Shown here piece after piece: positions 7,037 through 14,015 of a stretch of DNA of 14,015 bases (positions are counted from its first letter, which is position 1; each line of letters begins with the position of its first letter). The notes under the pieces are model-generated. The model was not told where the DNA came from. It ran no database searches and was given only the letters and a program-made list of their open reading frames with translations. Source of the stretch: an uncultured Lachnospiraceae bacterium (GTDB lineage: Bacteria; Bacillota; Clostridia; Lachnospirales; Lachnospiraceae). Position numbers and translations under genes: made by a program. The stretch covers positions 1-14,015 of the forward strand of contig CAMNBW010000016.1 in the NCBI GenBank assembly GCA_946533525.1, in the 5' to 3' direction.

Positions 7037-8038
7037 TTATACCTCGTAGCCCAGGGTTGCCGCCATTACGGCCTTTATCGTATGCATCCTGTTTTCCGCC
7101 TCATCGAATACGACATCCGAATAGTCGCGGAATACATCGTCTGTAACTTCCATGTCGGATATATTGAACTTCTTACCCATCTGCGCCCCGATCTTGGTAT
7201 TGAGGTCGTGGAAGGCGGGAAGACAGTGCATAAATATCGCGGTTCTCTTGGCCTTGCTCATAAGCTCAGCCGTAACCTTATAGGGCGTCAGATCCCTTAT
7301 TCTCTCCTCCCAGATACTGTCGGGCTCACCCATCGAAACCCAGACATCGGTATAGACCACATCCGCGCCCTTTACGGCTTCAAACGGGTCCGTCTCAAAG
7401 CTAAGCCTGGCTCCGCTCTCCCCGGCCCACCTTTCGCACTTGCTCCTAAGCTCCTTATTCGGGAAATACTGCTTGGGTGCGGAGGCCGTAAAATCAAGAC
7501 CCAGCTTAGAACAGCCTATCATCAGGGAATTTCCCATGTTGTACCTGGCGTCGCCCATATATACGAGCTTCCTGCCCTTAAGCTCCCCGAAACGCTCCCT
7601 GATTGTCATCATATCCGCCAATATCTGTGTCGGATGATACTCGTTCGTAAGACCGTTCCACACCGGTACTCCGGCGTATCTTGCAAGCTTTTCAACCAGC
7701 TCCTGCTCGAAGCCCCTGTATTCTATACCGTCAAACATCCGCCCGAGCACCTTTGCGGTATCCTCTATGCTCTCCTTTTTGCCTATCTGGGAGCCCGAGG
7801 GCGAAAGATAGGTCGTGTGCATCCCCAGGTCATTTGCCGCAACCTCGAAGGAACAGCGGGTCCTTGTACTCGTCTTTTCAAATATCAGGGCTATATTCTT
7901 TCCCCTCAACTGGTCGTTGTGGGGTATATTTTCCTTTTTCATTTTCTTAAAAGTATCTGCTAGGTCAATCAGCTCAAGTATCTCCTCGGGAGAATACTCC
8001 ATAAGCGTAAGAAAACTGCGTCCTTTAAAATCTGACAT
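7037..8038 (-). CDS. argF: Ornithine carbamoyltransferase
   Basis: This enzyme joins carbamoyl phosphate and ornithine to citrulline, a step of arginine synthesis; in the catabolic ArcB version it works in reverse in the arginine deiminase pathway. The 333-residue protein shows the carbamoyl-phosphate motif STRTR at 57-61, HPTQ at 135-138, the ornithine loop DVWVSMGE at 231-238 and HCLPAFHD at 271-278. In the usual RNNM segment the first Asn is Tyr (RYNM), but the ornithine-contacting second Asn remains. A clear GGAGGA site precedes the ATG at 8038. No arcA, arcC or other arginine gene is adjacent, so the anabolic name is a reasonable default rather than proven. It leads an apparent operon with birA, driven by the promoter at 8114-8143. 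Confidence 0.95.
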   Translation of the reverse strand: MSDFKGRSFLTLMEYSPEEILELIDLADTFKKMKKENIPHNDQLRGKNIALIFEKTSTRTRCSFEVAANDLGMHTTYLSPSGSQIGKKESIEDTAKVLGRMFDGIEYRGFEQELVEKLARYAGVPVWNGLTNEYHPTQILADMMTIRERFGELKGRKLVYMGDARYNMGNSLMIGCSKLGLDFTASAPKQYFPNKELRSKCERWAGESGARLSFETDPFEAVKGADVVYTDVWVSMGEPDSIWEERIRDLTPYKVTAELMSKAKRTAIFMHCLPAFHDLNTKIGAQMGKKFNISDMEVTDDVFRDYSDVVFDEAENRMHTIKAVMAATLGYEV

Positions 8039-8082
8039 ATCTTCCTCCTGTTATCAGCGGGCATTACCGCTATGCGATAAGA

Positions 8083-8111
8083 AAGCAGACCAATTTACCA
8101 TTGGTCTGCTT
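8083..8111 (-). terminator. Perfect 12-bp dyad: terminator of the hydrolase gene and/or argF leader hairpin
   Basis: Arms AAGCAGACCAAT (8083-8094) and ATTGGTCTGCTT (8100-8111) are perfect complements around five bases. On the minus strand the stem runs into TTTCTTATC, a modest T-run, so it can end transcripts of the hydrolase gene stopping at 8153. It also lies only two bases after the argF -10 box, so the argF start site probably falls inside its first arm. That allows an operator or 5' leader hairpin instead of, or as well as, a terminator. Confidence 0.6.
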
Positions 8112-8113
8112 AA

Positions 8114-8143
8114 ATTATAACGTATACTATGTTATTTTATCAA
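8114..8143 (-). promoter_or_regulatory. SigA-type promoter for argF operon
   Basis: On the minus strand, TTGATA (8138-8143) and a perfect TATAAT (8114-8119) are 18 bp apart. The start would be near 8107, about 69 bases before the argF ATG. The spacer holds an imperfect inverted repeat (8117-8135). Confidence 0.8.
8117..8135. promoter_or_regulatory. Candidate operator within the argF promoter
   Basis: Arms ATAAC (8117-8121) and GTTAT (8131-8135) flank nine bases, with some further inner symmetry. It overlaps the -10 and the spacer, where a repressor would block polymerase. Arginine repressor control would make sense, but the sequence lacks the TGAAT/ATTCA arms of the well-known ARG box, so the factor is unknown. 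Confidence 0.3.
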
Positions 8144-8152
8144 GTCGTCGTA

Positions 8153-8896
8153 TTACCAGAACACGTGATTGCCTGCAACTATGCCGGCGTGACCGCTTTT
8201 GACATTTCTGAAATGCGTTGCAAGGCCGATGTTGTTCTCTCCGTTTGCCGCATCCCTTGCAGCCTGAAGGCTTACGGGATCGATAGCTCCGGAAGACAGG
8301 GTTACCGCCAGCTTTCCGCTGGATACGGGACCGAACTGGGAGGGAGCATATATTGCCTTCGTAACTCCGCCGTACATCCTGGCCCTGTTCATTATAACCG
8401 CTCCTACCGCCAGCTTTCCGTTATAATCTCCTGCTCCGCATTCACAGGCTATAAGGGCTGCCATAAGACCGATCTCCTGCTCGGAGACGCCGTTTGCATT
8501 CTTTGTTTCCCCGGATGTCTGCTGAGCTGTATTTGCGCTCTGAGCCGGCTGCTGAGGCTCTGCCTGCTGCGCGGGTGCGCTCTGCTCTTCAGCCTCCTCT
8601 TCCTCTTCATCCTCGGCAGAGATCGCAACGTAACCGCTGTGTACATAGCCGTTGTGCTCTCCCGAGATCTTTAACCAATCATCTTCCCTGCCTACGATCG
8701 TGACCTTATCTCCGTTATGGAGAACCTCAAGTATCTCCGCGTCGTCATCAGCCTCTTCACGGACATTGAGGAAATCGTCAACACATACTGTTCCTTCAAC
8801 CTCTTCAGCGAATACACTAATTGTCTGAGCTAATACCATTACGGCAGTCAGAATAGCTACAACGAGCTTAACCCTTCTTTTACCGTTATTAATCAT
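8153..8896 (-). CDS. Secreted SH3b-domain cell wall hydrolase (SleB/CwlJ-like, Hydrolase_2)
   Basis: The 247-residue product starts with a clear signal peptide: KRR near the N-terminus, a hydrophobic stretch at 11-28 and likely cleavage after VFA at 30. A bacterial SH3 domain follows (about 35-93; LNVREEAD, GYVHSGYVAIS), a type that binds cell wall peptides. Next is a low-complexity acidic then Gln/Ala/Pro-rich linker (about 94-138). The C-terminal domain (about 141-247) matches the SleB/CwlJ hydrolase family, with the presumed catalytic Glu at 152 (ACECGAGD) and the conserved AVGAVIMNR. Such enzymes cleave peptidoglycan; SleB itself acts in spore germination, but the SH3b partner and standalone context suggest vegetative wall remodelling. 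The ATG at 8896 has AAGGGGA upstream; an in-frame start at 8953 would overlap the promoter and spoil the signal peptide. Confidence 0.9.
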   Translation of the reverse strand: MINNGKRRVKLVVAILTAVMVLAQTISVFAEEVEGTVCVDDFLNVREEADDDAEILEVLHNGDKVTIVGREDDWLKISGEHNGYVHSGYVAISAEDEEEEEAEEQSAPAQQAEPQQPAQSANTAQQTSGETKNANGVSEQEIGLMAALIACECGAGDYNGKLAVGAVIMNRARMYGGVTKAIYAPSQFGPVSSGKLAVTLSSGAIDPVSLQAARDAANGENNIGLATHFRNVKSGHAGIVAGNHVFW

Positions 8897-8943
8897 CTTT
8901 AAATCCCCTTTAAATATTTCAAAATTGTTACGAATGTTCAATA

Positions 8944-8972
8944 ATTTTAACAAATCATTACTCTTTTGTCAA
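8944..8972 (-). promoter_or_regulatory. Strong SigA-type promoter for the SH3b cell wall hydrolase
   Basis: On the minus strand, consensus TTGACA (8967-8972) and TAAAAT (8944-8949) are 17 bp apart, with TG placed as in an extended -10. The start would be near 8937, giving a leader of about 40 bases. An inverted repeat with arms TTGTAT and ATACAA (8997-9002, 9011-9016) lies about 25 bp upstream of the -35. Confidence 0.85.
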
Positions 8973-9079
8973 ATTTCGTAATCTATTTGCAACATATTGT
9001 ATAGGGATTAATACAAAACTTAATATATTGTGGTTTCGAGTCGAAAACTGCCAAAGCAAAAAGAATTTTATCCCTTCCT

Positions 9080-9853
9080 TCAGCAATCATAATTGCGCGA
9101 ACCAAATTTATATCCGTACATCAATATCGAAGCGCTCACCGCAGCGTTAAGGGATTCCACCTTCCCCTCCATGGGAATCCTGACCGTCATATCCGAAAGG
9201 TCCGTTAGCTGCCCGCTTATGCCGCTGCCCTCGTTTCCTATGACGATAACGGAATCTTTTTTGAAATGCGCCTTTTCGAGAGATATGCTCCCTTCAAGGC
9301 TGGCTGAGCAGATAGTGTAGCCCCCCTCCTTAAGCCGGGGAACAAGCCCGGCAGCGGAGTCCACCCGTATAAAGGGAACGCGGAAGATCGAGCCCATAGT
9401 GGAGCGGACTACCTTCGGTGAATATATATCGGCAGTATTTTCATCCATTATGAGGCCGGATATTCCGGCAGCCTCCCCGGTCCTTAATATGGTTCCGAGA
9501 TTTCCGGGGTCCTGCAGCCCTTCCAGCATGATGACAAGGCCTCCGCGCAGTATGTCTTCCAAACCGTAGTGCAGCCGCTCCACCACCGCAAGGATGCCCT
9601 GCGGAGTTTTAACGTCCGACAGTCTGCGAAAAAGCTCGTCCTTTACTATATATAATTTTTCTATTCCGCTAATGGGATTTTTTTTATGAAAGCTTTCAGA
9701 AACGTAGACCTCGCGCAGGATTTTGCGCGGGGTCTCGTTAAACATACGTATTCCTTCTATTATAAAGGCATCTTCTCTGTCCCTTGCCCTGTGTTTATCC
9801 AGCAAGGCACGGACTTTTTTTATATTCGGATTACCTTGAGACTCTATTAGCAT
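9080..9853 (-). CDS. SpoU/TrmH-family RNA 2'-O-ribose methyltransferase (RlmB-like)
   Basis: A SAM-dependent SPOUT-fold enzyme that methylates a ribose 2'-OH in rRNA or tRNA. The 257-residue protein has an N-terminal substrate-binding domain (about 1-95, with AFIIEGIRMFNE) and the knotted catalytic domain. Family motif 1 is at 111-125 (EGLQDPGNLGTILRT, including the conserved Asn and Arg), motif 2 at 204-213 (VIGNEGSGIS) and motif 3 at 225-243 (RIPMEGKVESLNAAVSAS). Annotation pipelines often call such proteins RlmB, but the target nucleotide cannot be told from sequence. The ATG lies 23 bp inside the end of pfkA, with a weak AGG site, so expression is probably coupled to pfkA. No convincing terminator follows; the next gene has its own strong promoter. 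Confidence 0.92.
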   Translation of the reverse strand: MLIESQGNPNIKKVRALLDKHRARDREDAFIIEGIRMFNETPRKILREVYVSESFHKKNPISGIEKLYIVKDELFRRLSDVKTPQGILAVVERLHYGLEDILRGGLVIMLEGLQDPGNLGTILRTGEAAGISGLIMDENTADIYSPKVVRSTMGSIFRVPFIRVDSAAGLVPRLKEGGYTICSASLEGSISLEKAHFKKDSVIVIGNEGSGISGQLTDLSDMTVRIPMEGKVESLNAAVSASILMYGYKFGSRNYDC

Positions 9854-10835
9854 TTATGGCAGACCTGGAAAGAGCTCTGGATACCTGATAGTAATAGTCC
9901 GGCAGATCCTTCTGCATAGCCAGGGCTTCGTCTATATCGAAGTCCTTGAACTCGCCCTCGAGATAACCTATGACCCTGTTGACCTTTCCTTCGTTCATAA
10001 GGTCGGCCGCATAGGCACCCATTATAGAGGCATAAAATCTGTCCTTACAGGTAGGGGAGCCTCCACGCTGCATGTAGCCTAAGATGGTGGCCCTTGCCTC
10101 CATACCCGTGGCAGCCTCTATCCTTCGAGCCATGGAAGTCGAATGTCCTATACCCTCCGCATTTATGATGAGGTGATGGGTCTTGCCTATCTTCCTGCTT
10201 TCGATGATGTGGTTGATTATCTCCTGCTCGTTGTAATCATATTTCTCAGGGATAAGAATATCCTCGGCACCGGTGGCAACGCCGCACCATAAAGCTATGT
10301 ATCCGGCATTTCTTCCCATGACCTCGATTATCGAGCATCTCTCATGGGAGCTGGAGGTATCCCTGACCTTATCTATAGCTTCCATCGCTGTATTGATAGC
10401 GGTATCAAAGCCTATGGTATAGTCGGTACAGGCTATGTCCAGATCTATGGTTCCGGGAAGACATACAACGGCGATGTCGTGCTTTGAAAGTCCGAGGGCA
10501 CCCTTATAGGAGCCGTCTCCTCCTATTACCACAAGGCCATCTATCCCGTGCTTTCTCAGTATCTCCGCGCCCTTCTTCTTTCCGGCGTCCTCTTTAAATT
10601 CCGCGCTTCTGGCCGTTCTGAGGATCGTACCTCCGCGATGTATGGAATCCGCAACGCTTCTGGCGTCCATATCGTACATCTCTTCATTGAGAAGTCCCTG
10701 GTACCCTTTTTCGATACCTACGACCTTCATTCCCAGTCCCAGCGACCTACGCACTACCGCACGGATCGCCGCATTCATTCCGGGGGCATCTCCTCCGCTT
10801 GTAAGAACCGCTATTTTATTAATCTTTTTTGGCAT
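9831..10835 (-). CDS. pfkA: ATP-dependent 6-phosphofructokinase
   Basis: This enzyme phosphorylates fructose 6-phosphate to the 1,6-bisphosphate, the committed step of glycolysis. The 334-residue protein has the ATP-binding start LTSGGDAPGMNAA, GGDGS at 105-109 and PGTID at 127-131 with the catalytic Asp 131. The Gly in GGDGS and in PGTID point to ATP rather than pyrophosphate as donor. MGRNAGYIAL and the sugar-phosphate site GYMQRGGSP are present. Two departures from the E. coli enzyme are visible: PGTIDNDI reads PGTIDLDI (Leu 132), and the His before MQRGG-type sequence is Tyr 254. I chose ATG 10835 with GAGGT upstream; an in-frame TTG at 10862 lacks such support. It follows dnaE, a common pairing in Firmicutes, with its own promoter. 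Confidence 0.95.
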   Translation of the reverse strand: MPKKINKIAVLTSGGDAPGMNAAIRAVVRRSLGLGMKVVGIEKGYQGLLNEEMYDMDARSVADSIHRGGTILRTARSAEFKEDAGKKKGAEILRKHGIDGLVVIGGDGSYKGALGLSKHDIAVVCLPGTIDLDIACTDYTIGFDTAINTAMEAIDKVRDTSSSHERCSIIEVMGRNAGYIALWCGVATGAEDILIPEKYDYNEQEIINHIIESRKIGKTHHLIINAEGIGHSTSMARRIEAATGMEARATILGYMQRGGSPTCKDRFYASIMGAYAADLMNEGKVNRVIGYLEGEFKDFDIDEALAMQKDLPDYYYQVSRALSRSAINANRVSR

Positions 10836-10894
10836 ATCTACCTCATTCCGACTACAAGTCAATTAGTTAGTCACAATTATATTCAACCTGTGAT

Positions 10895-10923
10895 ATTATA
10901 ATAACTCCACAGCTTAATTTCAA
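10895..10923 (-). promoter_or_regulatory. SigA-type promoter for pfkA
   Basis: On the minus strand, TTGAAA (10918-10923) and a perfect TATAAT (10895-10900) are 17 bp apart. The start would be near 10888, about 53 bases before the pfkA ATG at 10835. No terminator separates dnaE from this promoter, so dnaE readthrough may also feed pfkA. Confidence 0.8.
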
Positions 10924-10938
10924 GCTTTCGTAACGTCC

Positions 10939-13900
10939 TCACACTTTTTTTACATTATCCGGCCCGTAGAGGGCTTCCAGGGTTTTCATAAGCTCCCCTT
11001 CCGCGCTTACCTTAAACTTAAGCTCCCTCTTCTGCTTCTCCTCTTTTAAATAGATTATAACCGCGTCTCTCCCCTCCGACTTTTCAAGCACCCCGAAAAG
11101 CCTTTCCTCCGCCTCGGAGTAGCCGGCTTTATTGGCAAACTGGATAAAGAGCTTGTGCCCGACCTCGCCGAAAACCTTAAGGGAGTCCAGTACCACCTGG
11201 CCGTCCTTTTCGTCGTCCGCCTTTACCCTTCCAGTGATAAAGACCTTTTCCTCCTTTACGAGATGCTCGGCGTATTTTTCGTACTGCCTGGGCCATACCA
11301 GACATTCCACCGTGCCGAAGAGATCCTCCAGCAGGAGAATTGCCATCGTATCGCCCTTTTTCGTGTATTTCGTCTGCACCTCTTCAATGATGCCGCCGAC
11401 GGTCACTTTCTTTCCCTCCTCGAGGCTTATCATCGAGGTCTCGGGATCCAGGATGAATTCCGTGGAATAGGCGGTTATATTCTTTCTCCAGAAGGCCTCA
11501 TATTCCTTCAGAGGATGTCCGCTTACGAAGACCCCGAGCACTTCCTTTTCATATTTGAGCTTTTCTTCGTTGGAAAATTCTCCGACATTCGGCAGATTTA
11601 CCCTTGAAACCGAGGACTCCAACGGAGCTCCTATGTCGAAGAAGGAGAGCTGACCTTCGAAGTTGGACTTTTTCTCGGCTGCAATGTCGTCCATCATGGT
11701 CTCATAGACGCCCATCATCTGCTTTCTCGTACCGCCCAGGGAATCCAGGGCTCCGGCCTTTATAAAGGACTCTACCGCCCTCTTGTTCACTACCTTTGAG
11801 GGAATGCGGTAGAGGAAATCGTACATATCGGCAAACTTTCCGTTCCTTTCCCTCTCTCCGACTATCTCTTCGATGACCTGAAGCCCTATGGACTTTATGG
11901 CGCTGAGGCCGTATCTGATCGAATCCTCCCCGGCGGGCGAAAAGCCGGCTTCTCCCTCGTTTATGTCGGGGGGCAGGAACTTTATGCCCATGGAGCGCGC
12001 GGTTATTATATAGCCCGAAACCTTCGCCGGGGCATCGATAACGCTGGTAAGAAGGGCCGCCATGAACTCCACCGGATAGTAATATTTAAGCCAGGCCGTC
12101 TGCATCGTAACATAGGCGTAGCAGGCCGCATGGGATTTATTAAAGGCGTATTTCGCAAAGTCCAGCATATCCGAATATATCTTCCGGGCGGTTGCTTCGC
12201 TTATGCCGTTTTGCACGCAGCCGGGGATATTCCTTGAGGTATTTCCGTGAATAAATACCTCCATCTCCTCCTCCATAACGTGCTGCTTCTTTTTGCTCAT
12301 GGCGCGGCGAAGGTTGTCCGCGGCTCCGAGGTCGTAGCCGCCCAGCTGCTGAACTATCTGCATGACCTGCTCCTGGTAAACGATACAGCCGTAGGTCGGC
12401 TTTAGGATGGGCTCCAGCTCGGGGCAGTCATATTTTATCGAGGAAGCTTCCTGCTTGCCCCTTATGTACTTCGGTATAAAGTCCATCGGACCCGGTCTGT
12501 AGAGGGCGATGCCCGCTATTATATCCTCGAGCGAGGAGGGCTTCAGCTCCTTCATGAAACGCTGCATCCCCCCGGACTCGAGCTGGAATACCCCGTTTGT
12601 GCTGCCGCTGCTGATGTACTGCAAAACCTTTGGGTCGTCATAGTCTATATTCTCAAGGGACAGGTTCAGGCCGGGATGCCTTAGATTAGCGTATTTTATG
12701 GTATTTTCTATGACCGTCAGGGTCCGAAGCCCGAGAAAGTCCATCTTGAGAAGGCCCAGCTCCTCAAGGGTCGTCATTACGAACTGAGTCGTTATCTCCC
12801 CGTTGGCCCCGCGGCTTAGAGGCACATATTTATCGGCATTGTCCGGGGTTATCAGTATCCCCGCCGCATGTATCGAGGTGTGCCTCGGCAGTCCTTCAAG
12901 CCTCATTGCCATATCGATAAGGTCCGTGACCTCTTCGTCCTCTTCATAGAGCTTCCTTAAATCCCTGGAGCTTTCCAGGGCATCCTTTAAGGTTATGTTT
13001 AATACGTTGGGAATCATCTTGGCTATGGAATCGGCCTTTGCATAGGGTATGTCCATGACCCTCGCCACATCCCGCACAACTCCCTTTGCCGCCAGCGTAC
13101 CGAAGGTCACGATCTGAACGCAGCGGTCCTTCCCATACTTGCGCTCAACGTAGTCGATGACCTGCTGGCGCTTTTCGTAGGCGAAGTCTATATCAATATC
13201 GGGCATGGATACCCGCTTGGGGTTAAGAAATCTTTCAAAGAGAAGGTCGTGCTTAATCGGGTCTATGTCCGTTATATAAAGGGCGTAGGTAACTATCGCC
13301 CCGGCCGCCGACCCTCTGCCCGGGCCTACGGGAATATCGTGCTCCCTCGCAAAATTGATATAGTCCCAGACTATCAGGAAATAGTCGACAAAGCCCATCT
13401 CTTTAATGACCGAAAGCTCATATTCCATGCGCTTCTTTAAGCTCCCGTCGTCATTGGGATAGCGCTCCTTTAAGCCCTTATCCGCAAGATAGTTTAAGTA
13501 CGTCCAGGAATCAAAGCCCTCCGGCACCTCGTAATGGGGCAGCTTTGTAACATGAAATTCTATCGTAACATTGCATCTGTCAGCGATTCTTTGTGTATTT
13601 TCCAGCGCTTCGGGAGCGTAGGGGAAGAGCTTTGCCATCTCGCTTTCGCTCTTTACGTAGTATTGCCCTCCGGGGTATCTCATCCTGTTTTCATCCGAGA
13701 GCTTTTTATTTGTCTGGAGGCATAAAAGGATCTCGTGGGGCTTTTCATCCTGACGGTAGGTATAGTGGATGTCGTTAGTGCATATGAGCGGTATATCGAG
13801 TTTTTTGGACAGGGCCACAAGGGTCTGGTTTACCAGCTGCTCATCGGCCAGCCCGTGATCCTGCAGCTCCAGGAAAAAATTGCCTTTGCCAAAGCATTTT

Positions 13901-14015
13901 TCGTATTTTAGGGCTGCCTCCTCAGCGGTCTGAGGCTGCCTGTGTACTATGGCTCTTGCAACCTCTCCCGCAAGGCAGGCCGAAGTCGCTATCAGGCCCT
14001 CGTGATACCTTTCCA
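10939..14015 (-). CDS. dnaE: DNA polymerase III subunit alpha, DnaE (N-terminus missing at window edge)
   Basis: The catalytic alpha subunit of a bacterial replicative polymerase. The frame stays open to the window edge: codons from 14013 read YHEGLIATSACLAGEVARAI and then FFLELQDHG, typical PHP-domain sequence. The GTG at 13818 is therefore internal, and perhaps 110-130 residues are missing beyond the edge. About 1024 residues are visible. PHP continues to TNDIHY. The palm carries VGPGRGSAAGAIVTYAL, then PDIDIDF with the first two catalytic Asp codons at 13198-13200 and 13192-13194, and the third Asp in KMDFLGLRTL at 12739-12741. Fingers include YRPGPMDFIP and FNKSHAACYA. Near the C-terminus an OB fold (VTVGGIIEEVQTKYTKKGD) and a small tail domain follow. 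It is a DnaE-type enzyme, not PolC: no inserted exonuclease domain is seen. Confidence 0.97.
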   Translation of the reverse strand, partial: ERYHEGLIATSACLAGEVARAIVHRQPQTAEEAALKYEKCFGKGNFFLELQDHGLADEQLVNQTLVALSKKLDIPLICTNDIHYTYRQDEKPHEILLCLQTNKKLSDENRMRYPGGQYYVKSESEMAKLFPYAPEALENTQRIADRCNVTIEFHVTKLPHYEVPEGFDSWTYLNYLADKGLKERYPNDDGSLKKRMEYELSVIKEMGFVDYFLIVWDYINFAREHDIPVGPGRGSAAGAIVTYALYITDIDPIKHDLLFERFLNPKRVSMPDIDIDFAYEKRQQVIDYVERKYGKDRCVQIVTFGTLAAKGVVRDVARVMDIPYAKADSIAKMIPNVLNITLKDALESSRDLRKLYEEDEEVTDLIDMAMRLEGLPRHTSIHAAGILITPDNADKYVPLSRGANGEITTQFVMTTLEELGLLKMDFLGLRTLTVIENTIKYANLRHPGLNLSLENIDYDDPKVLQYISSGSTNGVFQLESGGMQRFMKELKPSSLEDIIAGIALYRPGPMDFIPKYIRGKQEASSIKYDCPELEPILKPTYGCIVYQEQVMQIVQQLGGYDLGAADNLRRAMSKKKQHVMEEEMEVFIHGNTSRNIPGCVQNGISEATARKIYSDMLDFAKYAFNKSHAACYAYVTMQTAWLKYYYPVEFMAALLTSVIDAPAKVSGYIITARSMGIKFLPPDINEGEAGFSPAGEDSIRYGLSAIKSIGLQVIEEIVGERERNGKFADMYDFLYRIPSKVVNKRAVESFIKAGALDSLGGTRKQMMGVYETMMDDIAAEKKSNFEGQLSFFDIGAPLESSVSRVNLPNVGEFSNEEKLKYEKEVLGVFVSGHPLKEYEAFWRKNITAYSTEFILDPETSMISLEEGKKVTVGGIIEEVQTKYTKKGDTMAILLLEDLFGTVECLVWPRQYEKYAEHLVKEEKVFITGRVKADDEKDGQVVLDSLKVFGEVGHKLFIQFANKAGYSEAEERLFGVLEKSEGRDAVIIYLKEEKQKRELKFKVSAEGELMKTLEALYGPDNVKKV

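Noticed and set aside
7082..7963. 293-codon open frame on the plus strand
   Set aside because: It is exactly antisense to argF, whose motifs are unmistakable. The translation has no family features and no ribosome site; it is a codon-use shadow.
8897..8953. Longer N-terminus for the SH3b hydrolase from 8953
   Set aside because: It would begin upstream of the predicted transcription start, overlap the -10 box and bury the signal peptide behind 19 extra residues.
8937..9031. WalR binding site controlling the hydrolase
   Set aside because: I looked for TGTWAH-N5-TGTWAH on both strands; only half sites with two or more mismatches in the partner were found.
9034..9079. Intrinsic terminator after the RNA methyltransferase gene
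   Set aside because: There is a T5 run near 9057-9065 without a GC stem before it, and a 5-bp stem (TTTCG/CGAAA, 9034-9046) without a T-run after it.
10836..10862. TTG start giving PfkA nine extra residues
   Set aside because: No Shine-Dalgarno precedes it, while the internal ATG at 10835 has GAGGT at good spacing and gives the normal family N-terminus.
13816..13818. GTG as the start of dnaE
   Set aside because: The frame is open upstream to the window edge and encodes conserved PHP-domain sequence, so the gene continues beyond the window.
1..14015. CRISPR array, tRNA, insertion sequence, phage or defence system
   Set aside because: No spaced direct repeats, cloverleaf-like sequences, transposase or phage proteins, or defence-type domains were seen; all genes are recognisable housekeeping genes or a single small unknown.

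Overview
The window looks like ordinary core chromosome from a low-GC-lineage Gram-positive anaerobe of the Clostridia, most likely Lachnospiraceae. The reasons are clostridial-type protein sequences throughout, SigA-type promoters close to consensus, AAGGAG-like ribosome binding sites, and the order birA / small DUF gene / dusB / greA / lysS, which I remember from Lachnospiraceae. Base composition is near 50% GC by eye, with frequent ATA isoleucine codons. No genus can be named. Every gene I can support lies on the minus strand, so transcription runs from high to low coordinates. The long plus-strand reading frames are antisense shadows.

Layout in order of transcription. (1) 14015-10939: dnaE, the replicative DNA polymerase III alpha subunit, with its N-terminus cut by the window edge. 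(2) 10835-9080: pfkA (6-phosphofructokinase) with its own promoter, overlapping a SpoU/TrmH-family RNA 2'-O-methyltransferase gene. (3) 8896-8153: a secreted SH3b + SleB-like cell wall hydrolase with its own strong promoter. (4) 8143-2009: a promoter/hairpin unit, then a tightly packed run of argF (ornithine carbamoyltransferase), birA (biotin ligase/repressor), a small acidic protein of unknown function, dusB (tRNA dihydrouridine synthase) and a large YfhO-family membrane protein. Junctions in this run are 0-bp abutting, 14-bp overlap, 4-bp ATGA overlap and a short gap, so it is probably one operon. (5) 2005-1: greA (transcript cleavage factor) with its own promoter starting 3 bp after the yfhO stop, then lysS (lysyl-tRNA synthetase), whose C-terminus runs off the left edge. 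A 104-bp block of three hairpins lies between greA and lysS.

Functionally this is housekeeping: replication (dnaE), glycolysis (pfkA), arginine synthesis (argF), biotin attachment (birA), RNA modification (dusB, SpoU-type methylase), transcription fidelity (greA), translation (lysS) and cell envelope (hydrolase, YfhO). I see no mobile element, CRISPR array, tRNA, rRNA or defence module, and no new multi-gene system. No gene-free stretch exceeds 300 bases; the largest are 8897-9079 and 1284-1411. The items most worth a second look are non-coding: the greA-lysS hairpin block, the argF promoter merged with a terminator-like dyad, and a strong ribosome binding site lacking a normal start codon ahead of yfhO. 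The conserved-looking unknown gene between birA and dusB is the other.
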